Assembly (NCBI GenBank): GCA_001599715.1
Contig: BCHU01000005.1
Span: 1,364,001 to 1,428,000 of the forward strand
DNA: 64,000 nucleotides
Source: Phaeotremella fagi
Lineage: Eukaryota; Basidiomycota; Tremellomycetes; Tremellales; Phaeotremellaceae
Direction: 5' to 3'
Made by a program: the position numbers and the translations under genes. Positions 54,461 to 64,000 of this stretch are shown piece after piece. The number at the start of each line of letters is the position of its first letter. The stretch's first letter is position 1. The notes under the pieces were generated by a model. That model did not search any database and had not been told where the DNA came from. It worked only from the letters and a program-made list of their open reading frames with translations.

Positions 54461-57400
54461 TCAACTATTAACTCCATTCCCACCATTCAAATTCGGTGTC
54501 ATGTCAAAATCTAACGGTAGCGGAGCTTGATCGGTGAAAATGGATCCATAATCGAATGTACCTTCTTGCATGAGTGACAAGATAGTCGCAGCAGATCTAT
54601 TTGATTTACTCATCAGTACCGCCTTTCCCTTGACATGGAATCAAAAACTTACAATCCAGTTCCACCGTTATCACCACCGATCAAACCATCAGCAACAGAA
54701 TCCATACCAAGTCCAGTGTTTCCCGTTGTATTATATTCAAATCCGTTATTACCAGTGTAAACGAAATCATTCACACTATTACCATTGACGTTAACGTTCC
54801 CAGTTCCATTTCCGTTCCCATTCAACCCAACTGCAGCGTCATATCCCAACATGACGTTCCCATTCGTAGCGATAGTTTCAAATCGATCATAAGGAGCCGA
54901 AGGTTCACCCAACATTTCCATAAAACCTGAAGCTTCGAAATTCTGATTCGAATTTGAAGTTGGTAAACTTGGTCTAGACTGAGGTGGAGGAGAGGTGATA
55001 CCCTCCATGGCGGATAGATCGAAATATTCAGAAGTGTTGAAGAGCGCTTCTAGATCCGTTGGGGTTTGAGCTATTGGAGCGAGACCGAAATTGCTGTTTA
55101 GTCCTAATGGGTCCGATAGTTGGTCGTTGGATTGTTGGTAGCCGATTCCATCTAACGCTGATGCGGGTGAAGTCGATGACTGGACTCGGGATGGTGAGGG
55201 TGAAGGTCGTCTTCGAACTGGACGTAACCAAGCAGGTGAAGGTCGCCCTGTACCATCAGGAACTCGAGGGGAATCAACAGGGATGTTGCAAACTAGATTA
55301 GCGTCATCAGTATCGTCAACCCATTAACACTTACTTCTACAGAACTCATCGATGATATCAGCAGATCTTAAACCACACAGATATCTACCACTAAATCTCC
55401 TTAACAATCCGACACAACTTCTCAAACCCTCTACACTAGGTGAGATCAACGGTCTGAAATCTTTGTTTTTACAATTCAAAACGACAGCCACCAGAGTTCT
55501 ACCAGCTTGAGCGAGTTGATGAATGACATGAACACCGTAATAAGTCATCATACCTCTCTGACTGATATGGACGTGATCCGCGATAATAGTTAGCGCGCAT
55601 TGCATAGCTTTTCGACATAGATCCAAATGACGTTCCAATTCTGACGAAGTCGAAGCTGGTAAAGCCACGAATCCCGAGAACCTATGTCGATAAATGATCA
55701 TTTTGACTAAATGTTCTAAACAATGCAGTCGTTCCGCTTGGGTGATACGGATTGGATCACGAGAATCGACAGTTTCTGAATCGTATTTCCAATATTTCGG
55801 TAATATCCTTGTCCATTCTTCCAAAAGAAGTTCTTCATCACGTAAAGATTCAGATTGAGGAGTTCGTCGAGCGATGGTAGCTGCTGCTCGAGCTAGGAAA
55901 GGTGAAGTAGGGAAAGACGAGGGTTGAACAGAAGAATCGATGACACCCTCCAAAATAACATGTAATCGGATCGCGGCGACAAAAGCGCAAATTCTAGATG
56001 TCGTCTCGTTGACCTGTTCCTTTGCACCTTCAGGTGTTAAAGCTTCATCATCAATGATCATAGGTTCCGTAACGTCGCAATCACGTAAATGGATGATCGG
56101 TGGACGACCAAACAGTGCCGCAGATTGTTTATCCCAAGAATAAATCGACCAAAAAGTTCGTTTTCTCGTTTCCTTCTCTACCAAATCGAAATGATCGTAT
56201 CCATCAACACTACGATGTAAACCACCGTCCAAACATAGGGTCACACTTTCAGCCTGAAGAGCGAAAGCTTTACTTAGATTACCTAAACCAAACGCGAAAA
56301 TTGCAGCTAAGAAAGCTGCTTGAATAGAATATAGTGTTGGACGATCGGCAGATGGAAGATCGCGTAAACGTTTGAAGAGCTCAAAGTATTGTTTCCCAGC
56401 TGTGGATGGATCGGAAGGATTGGCTCGAACTCTTGGGTCATCGACATGTCGGGATGAGAGTGTGCAGACGGCGACTGAGAGGGTGATAAGTATAACCAGC
56501 GGATGTGGTCGATAGTCAAACTTACCGATGAAACATGCAAATCCTGGTTCTCCCCATTGTTGTGGATTCGCGTAGTCCTGAAGGTTAGCTAAATACATAG
56601 ATGACTACTAACCGCCAAGAACGAAGGCACATGTAAGAAAGGCCAGAGGAGATGACTGGTAGATAACTGGCATCGAATTAGTAAAGGGCATGATTGCCAT
56701 TCGGTAGGACTTACATAACATCTAACCAGCGTATCCATAAGATCAGGTGGAATGACTCCAGTGATAACTTTCCAACTAGCTTCCGGATTAAGTGTCTGAC
56801 TAGGTCGAGGAGTTCTATCAGGGAAGAAACGAGATTTCTTTTTCCTTTCCGGTGATCCAGCACCAGTATGAGTACTCGCCGAACGTTGTTTTGAAGGATT
56901 AATCGACGTAGACCGATTCCCGTTGGCCGATTGTGAACTGGCTCTACGGACTGAAGCCGGTGGTGGCATTGACATGTTCGTCTTGGGTGAGGTTGAAATG
57001 TTTTGCGGTGAATTCGTTGAAGGTGAGACGAAATTATCGATAGGTGGGGAGATTGTCCCATCGTCGTTATCTTGTTCTGGTGGAGCGTTGGCTGCAGTCA
57101 ATAAATCAAGTAAAGGGAATCCAGAAGTTGCACCTAAGATTATATTTCAGCTTTTATCTTCATTGAAGACTCAAAATCAAAACCTACCCTGCCATTTAGC
57201 TTGACCAATCTCATCTTCATAGAAGAAACTCAATCCCTCCATTCTTCTTGCCATTTCGTTAACTCCAAGATCCTCTTTACGTTTCATGATACCAGTCCAA
57301 CGACCAGTTTCAGTACTATTCATAGCGCTCGACGCCGTCCAAGCAGGAGTCAAAGTCGGATCTGATCCGAGTCTCGTTCTAAGTGGGTTCATCCCGTTAT

Positions 57401-58160
57401 TCAAGTTCGTAGTATTGGCTGACCAAGCAGAAGTACCGCTAAGATCGAATAACGTATTGTCTGATCCAAAAGTATTCATCCCACCGGCAAGAGCTTCGAC
57501 TGAAACTCCAACGTTGGCGTCTCCACCTTCCTTCAAACCGACTCCCGTACCACTACCTAATCTAGCATCTAGCGTTGATAAGAAAGCGTTATGGACGTTT
57601 GGAGGTACATCTCGTAACATCGCTTCAAGAGTTGCTAATCTAGCTTCTAACGTTGCTTGACTTTGACCGGATGTACCAAGCATTGAAAGATGACTGTTAC
57701 CGTTACTGTTGTTGTTGCCGTTACCAGTCATTGAATGAGTTCTTTTAACACCTGAACCAGATTGTCGATCTTTGGAACCATCCAATCCACTTCCTTTAGG
57801 TTTAACAACTCTACGAGAAGGTGTATGGAAAGTACACTCATTCTTCGTTGCCTGACAAGGACCACATGGTTGTTGAGTGTCACAACGAATTTTTCTTTTC
57901 CTACATCTATCGCATGCATGCGCTAATCTCAATCTAGGTCTTTTGGGATCAACACCTTGATCGTTGTTCGTTGGATCTTCATCGTGGGAATCATGATCAT
58001 GCGAATCGTAATCCAAATCACCGGATTCTGTTACACCTGGAAACGATAGATGGACGTTGGTGTCGATAGCGGATGAAGATTGGATGTTCGGTTTGATATC
58101 TTCGGTTGAGTTTGGGTTCGAGTTTGCACGTAGAGATGGTTGAAGTAAACTTGGATCCAT
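54461..58160 (-). CDS. Zn2Cys6 fungal-specific transcription factor
   Basis: The start at 58160 ([11 protein letters not shown]) precedes a disordered acidic region and a binuclear zinc cluster [20 protein letters not shown] continuing to CQATKNEC, with the classical CX2CX6CX5CX2CX6C spacing. A linker with many Asn/Gly/Ser follows, then the Fungal_trans regulatory domain ([76 protein letters not shown]). The C-terminal ~250 residues are Asn/Gly-rich and probably hold an activation domain, ending in LNGGNGVNS. About seven exons. This family regulates metabolism or drug response in fungi; the target genes cannot be read here. The frame is open upstream to 58220, so the start is not certain. Confidence 0.87.
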
Positions 58161-58620
58161 GATGAGTTGTGTGTGATAGATATGATAGATATGTACAAAC
58201 TGCAATGAGTATATGTACAAGATAGATGGTTGATGAGTAAGTTAAATATAAAGCACACGATCAGAAATGGAAATGAAAATGAAAATTAAAAAACAACGTC
58301 TCGCTCATGTCCTGACAACGTCTCCTCCTCCTGAGCCAGTGATCGTGCTTACTGAGCAAAAACCGATCCGGTTTCCCGGTGGATGGATGAGTTAGGCGCG
58401 GAAAACAACAGCGATTTAGGCGTGCACAAACCTCAGTACGGGGTAAGTGGGGTATTCAAGATAAGGCTCACTAGATAAGGGCTCGTCATTGGTCAATATG
58501 GATAGCAGAGCTATAGAGCTATTAGAGATATCATATTGGAGCGGGTAGGGAGTAGTTCCTATGTGAACCCAGTTATCACCTTCTTCATCTACATCTTTCA
58601 ATCCGAATTTAAACATCACA
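58161..58620. promoter_or_regulatory. Divergent promoter region
   Basis: It lies between the transcription factor and the transporter gene. No gene is seen. Confidence 0.4.
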
Positions 58621-60756
58621 ATGCTACCTTCAGACGTCTCAGTTCTGAAAAGAGTCTTTCAAGTCTGTGCCAGTGTATTTTTTTGGTAGGTCCTTTGAGT
58701 GTGGCCGGGTGGTTGGTTTGGTGGCTAACATGTTATCAGTTTCACTGTAGCGGGATTAGTCTTTGGTAAGAGATTATATCCAATATTCAGCCGATACCTG
58801 TGATCCAACTAACACAAATGAACAGGTTTCGCCGCTCTCAAACCATTACTTATAGATGGAGGAGTCTACAATTCATTATGCGAACCAGAAGAGTTATACT
58901 GTAAAGCCCAAGATACCCGTCTTAATTTCCTGTTCGTCGTTGCGACTTCAGTGAACAACGTCGCTGCTTTACCTATCGGTACATATCTCGATAAAGTTGG
59001 ACCTAGAATCTCATCTATTACTGGTGGTGTGATTTTCGCTGCTGGATGTATAGTGTTTTCGTTGGGTATCGTGAGACCATGTAAGTTTGTTTTTGGTTAT
59101 GGATGAGAATGTAAACTCAACTGATAATGATTTAGGGCTAGATACATATCTCATGTTAGTTTTCTTTAATCAGCTGAATTTGTTAGCTGACATGTACAAA
59201 GTGGTTATGCCATGTTAGCATTAGGTGCACCAGCGATGTTCCTCGCTCAATTCCATTGTATGTCCGAACACCTATTTCTACACAAACAGAAAAGCTAATA
59301 TGAACCCAGTATCAAACGCCTTCCCAACTCGATCCGGACTGGTCCTCTCCTCAATCACAGGGGCGTTCGACGCCTCCTCCCTCCCCCTATGCGTCTACAA
59401 AGTCATGTATTTCGCCTACGGTCATAAACCAAGTGTGTAAGTTGATATTTACTTGTCCAATCCCACAAATTCCCAACTCACCAAATGTAACAGATCAACA
59501 TTCTTCATGTTCTACGCAATCATTCCAACACTGTACGTCCTAAACCCAATCTCTCAAAAAAGTACTAACGCCCTCCAGTCTCGTAATCCAACAAATAACA
59601 TTCGGACCACCAACGACCTACTCCAGACCCCTCCCCGAAGAACCAACGACCGCAGGTCGACTCGAAGCCCCCAACCCAGCTTTAACCAGACTAACCTCCC
59701 CCTCAAGAATCCGTTCACCCTCCCGAACAAGATCCCATCGTTTAGGAGCAGGAGACGAAGACGAACTCCAAGCTGGTGATTACTATTCATCCTCTTTCTC
59801 CCGGGTTTCTTATAACATCCATGATGGGGATGATGAGGAGGAAGTTAAAATTGCTTTGGAGGGTAGTAAGGATGATGGGATTGTTGGGTTGATGTTTGGG
59901 AAGAGTGTAAAGGAGCAGATCTCTAGTAGTTGGTTCTGGTAGGTTTTATTTATTTGTTGGTTGAATTTGGACTGATTTGGGGATAGGGCAATGGAATTCG
60001 TCATTTTGGTTCATATGTAGGTTGAATCCTCTTCCCCTTAAGGCTTAAAAGCTAACACCATATCCCCAATAGGACAAGAATCAATTGGTATCTAGCAACA
60101 GTAAACACTCAATTGATCTATTACACCGGTGATGCGAATCTCGCAGATTTCCTGACGGATGGTATGTCTAATCCCCAATCCCCCACCATCCACTAACCCC
60201 ACGTCAGCATTCATCTTCCTCCTCCCAATCGGGGGACTAATGTCGATCCCAGCCGTAGGCTACCTCCTAGATTCCAGACCAACACTCGACGTCGTCTTCG
60301 TAATGTCTTTCCTAGGTCTAGTCTTCGGTGTCGGGACACTCTTACCATCTTCAACACCCCAGTTAATAGGTATTGCTATGTTGGTGATCTTCAGACCATT
60401 GTTCTATACCGCTGTCAGCGACTACGCAGCCAAGGTTTTCGGGTAGGTCTTCCCCTCCCCCCCTCCCTTCTTATGTTAATATACTGATGAAATACGCACA
60501 AAGGTTCCAAACTTTCGGCACAGTCTACGGACTAGCAATGACAATGTCAGGATTATTCGGATTAATCCTAACACCATTAGATATATTCGTTAAGGGACCT
60601 TTGAAAGGCGATTACACTTCTGTCAACGTGATCTTAGCTGTGTTGGGTGTTATTTCAACAATGACACTAGCGTTCAAAGTTTGGAAAGGGGGTAGGAAGG
60701 GGAAGATCGTTTTGGGGGATAGTACGATCAGAGAAGAGGAGGAGGAGGGAGCTTAG
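58621..60756 (+). CDS. SLC43/FMP42-type major facilitator transporter
   Basis: An integral membrane transporter of the major facilitator superfamily with about twelve hydrophobic segments. The first exon (MLPSDVSVLKRVFQVCASVF) leads into FTVAGLVFGFAALKPLLIDG, then FLFVVATSVNNVAALPIGTYLDKVGPRI with the family A-like DKVGPR loop, SGLVLSSITGAFDASSLP, a long hydrophilic central loop with a Ser/Arg stretch (TSPSRIRSPSRTRS), FIFLLPIGGLMSIPAVGYLLD and the last helices. The order and motifs fit the FMP42/SLC43 group, whose animal members carry large neutral amino acids. The tail is acidic (REEEEEGA). About eight to nine exons; the substrate in fungi is not established. Confidence 0.83.
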
Positions 60757-61201
60757 GTCGCAGGCTGGAATGGAGGGCGGTGGAGTTTGGATCGGGTTGA
60801 TGCGGGTGGTGGAGGGTGAGGGTTGTAAACAATTGAAATATCTAGATGAGGGAAGAAATCTTGAACGAAAAATCTTGATGGAATCGGTTAGAATCATATT
60901 TGTTTTTCCATCTCCATATTTTACTAAAGCGAACTCGCCAGAGCATGATCTGTTTCGGCGTTACTATGACTGGAGGTATTGAATAACAATCAAATCAGCT
61001 ACCAGACCTTTCCTTAACCTGTCCATTTTACATCATGTGTAGAACACCTTCGAATACTCGTATACATTTACACAGAAGGTACAACATTTATAACCTAAAA
61101 CCTTGTCTAAAATCTACACTGATCCCAAGAAATGGCCACCGTACTGTACATACAGAAAACAAGAAAAACCAGATAAAAAACCCGTTGCAACCACAAAAGA
61201 A
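60757..61201. terminator. Convergent 3' region
   Basis: It separates the ends of the transporter and the Rim13-like gene. Frames are short and no gene is visible. Confidence 0.4.
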
Positions 61202-64000
61202 TCATCTAACCTCCTCAGCAGAAAACGCTTTATCACCCCAAAAACAAACCCTCCACTCCCCAACAAACGGCACAAAACTCGAAACCACCAAAACATAAAT
61301 CCCAGCTTCGAAACGTAATTTCAACGGGTTCAACAGTACCCCAGATAATTTTTCAGAGTAAGGTCCAGAAGTTGATATCTGATTTCCTAAGCCCGAATCG
61401 GTTCTTTTGAAGAGGGTCAGGTTGAGCGGTATGGAGGGAGTGGTTTCGTTTGATGAGAGGATTGGGGAGGAGATTGGTGGTGGAGTTGGGAGGGTTGGGG
61501 TGGAGGCTATGATCGTTGTGTTGGAGGGGGTTGTAATGGTTATACTTGGTGGTGGGGGTAGTGGGGGATGATTTATTGTGTTTGCTCGGGATGGTGTTTT
61601 TTTGGTTGAAGGGGGTATGGTCAATCTAGCGAAGATGGTTGTTGGTTGAGAAAGGATGATTTCGATTGATGGGTTTGATTCATATTGACCCAGTGAGGGT
61701 CGACCAGCTGCACTTTCTTTCGTCCTTCTCGAGGAGTCAGAGATGAAGCGCTGATGAGGCTAGGTGAACAACTTACCATTTCCCGTTGATGATTCGACTG
61801 AACATCCCAGCACCTTCTGCTGGTATCGCTGTCAACTCAAATGCCGATGTACTCTCGACACTCAATGTGAAAGACCCAGTCTGACGCGGTTCAAAAGATG
61901 ATACTATCAAAGTATATACCCCGTCTAAACAGGAACATTAATGGTTTATTTTACACTGTAATCAAAAACCATGCCTACCTTCAAGATCATCAACATCCAT
62001 GCAAGCCATACCAAAAGAATAAGCTCCAGTATCTGAAATGACACTATCCTCAGTCAAACTATGATCAAAACAATCAGTCACCTCACTCGTGAGAAGCAAT
62101 CTCAACGAGACATACTCAAAAACCAACTCCCCCCTTCCCCAGACTAATTTCACATTCCAAGCAAAATCTTTTTCACCAATAACGTAGATCCTAACATTCG
62201 ATTTCTTCCCCTCAGCATAAGAATAAGATGACGTAGACGATTTGCCTATCGAGAACTTGTATTGGGGGTTGTTCATGAATGTTGAATACCCCGGATGTCC
62301 ACCTGCACTTCTTGTCGTTAACGAACCGTGTAACTGGAAATTTGTTATCAGTTTTTTGGAGATATGTTTATGACGTACTGTTTTGTCGAACGGCATGGAC
62401 TGGTTGATCTTCTCTAGTGATAGTGTACATCCACTGGGTGCGTAGACGGATAAGCTGAAGCATGTTTGGTACAATCCATGGTCTCTCCCTGCGATGAACA
62501 GCAGCTCTGTCTCCTCTTTGCGAAGTTGATATCGTATCTATATATATCTTCAGTGTTTGTCTCACAAATTTGAACATCAAATAACCTACCAAAGTATGCA
62601 TGCCATTCGAATAAGGTGACTTTGAAGAGTTAGAATCACACATTTATCTTTCAAACATACCATTTCACCAGCCTGACTGGGTACTAAAGACGACCCTTTG
62701 GGTGATTTACCATGTGTCTCAAAAACGTGCAAAGCCACATCTTCCAGTCGTCGATCTTTCGAAATAGAATGTTGTGAAAGTAACAGTAAAATCTCTGGGG
62801 ACGTTGTTGAAGATTTGATCACCAACCGAAATCGTGGGTCAAGGACTGATCACAGTAAGTCAGACGAAACTGTGAACCAAAATGATAACTTACCATTCCC
62901 ATTTACTTCGATGTTAGGTGTTGGTTTCGGCCAAGATCTGTTTATTTCAGTTCATGTCGTTTTATTGATAACTTACGAATGTCTCGTGGCTGATTTGGGG
63001 AATAAAGCTGGATCCCAATTTAAGTGGATTGTGCTGTATTCAGAACAAACTCTGTCCCAGCTCATAAAATAGGGTACGACCTTGGACGAAGAGGCAGTAC
63101 CACTCGATGATCCCGGATCAAAGATTTCCAACAACCTCTCTCCATCATCTTTTAAACCTGGAGCAGGATCAATTAAAGTCATAGAACCCAAATCAGGAAA
63201 GAAACTTGACTCACTTAAAACACCATACGCATGTGAGGGGATCAAATCCTCATGATCAACAGTCTCTCCAGTTCCAAGTGTAACAAGGACGAGACCCTTT
63301 TTCCAACCTTCCCAAATCCTTTTCCATTCCTTTTCCCTCTGAAACCCAGATTCCAGATTTAACCTCTCAGGAATCCAACCCGTTAACGCATAGATATCCC
63401 TAGATGGATCTGAACCTTTTATCGAATAACCACCCAAGGTTTTAAAATATGCTTTGACTGTTAATGGGAACCACGGTGGATTTGTGGTATTCGATTTTAG
63501 GGATAGATCTGTTATATCGATATCTGATGAGGAGGAGGATAAGGGACTGGGGAATGCTGTAGCGTGTAAAGGTTTATCGTCTATTTTGGATCGGGGGAGT
63601 AGGGAATCAATGATCACCTGAAGTATTAGTACTTCAGCGCATGGTCGAGCTCACATTCCGCCAAGCCCCGTTCAGTAGGAGTTTAACTATATGTTTTCCA
63701 TTCTCAGAGAACGAAGGTTGACCAGAGGTTGCTTGTGGGTATAGAGCATTTTGACCAAGCTACACAATCATAAGTCTTATGCAAATCTCCCTGCCCAGGT
63801 CGACACTCACTGTGGTCTTCCATTTCCTATTATGCTCTAAACAAACTCCTAACCCAGCTACCACCGAGCAATCAGCTCCTGGTCCTTGTCGCACCATCCA
63901 TCTCTTCTTATCATTATCATCCCCAACATCCCAATCAATCTTGTCAACGGCTTTCCAAACTGGATCCAATTTGATCTGTTCATCGGCCAATTCAGGTTGT
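61202..64000 (-). CDS. RIM13: Rim13/PalB-type calpain-like cysteine protease, 5' end missing
   Basis: Rim13/PalB cleaves the Rim101/PacC transcription factor in the alkaline-pH response. The frame is open at the right edge (LADEQIKLDPVWKAVDKIDW), so the N-terminus is outside the window. The catalytic Cys is in RQGPGADCSVVAGLGVC and the His in PSHAYGVLS. At the place of the usual NPW/NP motif the sequence reads LIDPAPG, so the triad Asn appears to be Asp. SEYSTIHLNWDPALFP closes the protease domain. C2-like domains follow (around FETHGKSPKGSSL, GLYQTCFSLSVYAP, GAYSFGMACMDVDDLE), with a Thr/Ser/Pro-rich insert before the last strand (GIYVLVVSSFVPFVGEWRV). Most introns are short and keep the frame. 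Confidence 0.8.

Overview
The window is nuclear DNA of a basidiomycete fungus, most likely a tremellomycete of the Cryptococcus/Kwoniella type. This is inferred from gene style: nearly every gene is split by several short GT..AG introns (mostly 32-60 nt, with CTAAC/CTGAC-like branch sites), intergenic gaps are short, and several families have the look of basidiomycete proteins. I saw no rRNA, tRNA, CRISPR array or intact transposon.

Layout. 0-9 kb: the last exon of a gene cut by the left edge (+), a divergent FCP1/NIF-type HAD protein (-), a divergent protein kinase (+) and a large membrane/coiled-coil protein (+). 8.7-21.9 kb: a secreted DUF1996-WSC protein (-), the Sen1 helicase (-) and a secreted acidic modular protein (+). 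22-35.8 kb: a GCP5-like gamma-tubulin complex subunit (-), a secreted CE1-type esterase (-), COP9 signalosome subunit 3 (+), a hydrophobic protein of unknown role (-), a pseudouridine-5'-phosphate glycosidase/PfkB kinase fusion (+) and a histidine phosphatase (-). 36-42.8 kb: a hypothetical protein (-), two tandem paralogous six-cysteine secreted proteins (-) and a nitronate monooxygenase (-). 43-48.5 kb: a single open reading frame chain that joins a complete KDM4-type JmjN/JmjC/PHD histone demethylase to a complete dihydrofolate synthase (-). 49-53.8 kb: a block of small, fast-evolving genes, including two tandem PPxY-motif paralogs. 54-64 kb: a Zn2Cys6 transcription factor (-), an SLC43/FMP42-type transporter (+) and a Rim13/PalB calpain-like protease (-) that runs off the right edge.

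The strongest candidate for something new is the demethylase-folate synthase fusion. I reconstructed twelve exons, and the frame stays open through all eleven splice junctions into a FolC domain with its ATP-binding loop intact. JmjC demethylation releases formaldehyde and tetrahydrofolate captures formaldehyde, so the pairing makes chemical sense, but the functional link is inference. Other points of note: consecutive 7-nt and 17-nt microexons in the DUF1996-WSC gene, a secreted protein whose ten introns are all in phase 0, and a kinase whose PPE motif lies within an apparent intron.

Exon models were drawn by eye from splice signals, frame continuity and family motifs. No transcript data or database search was available.
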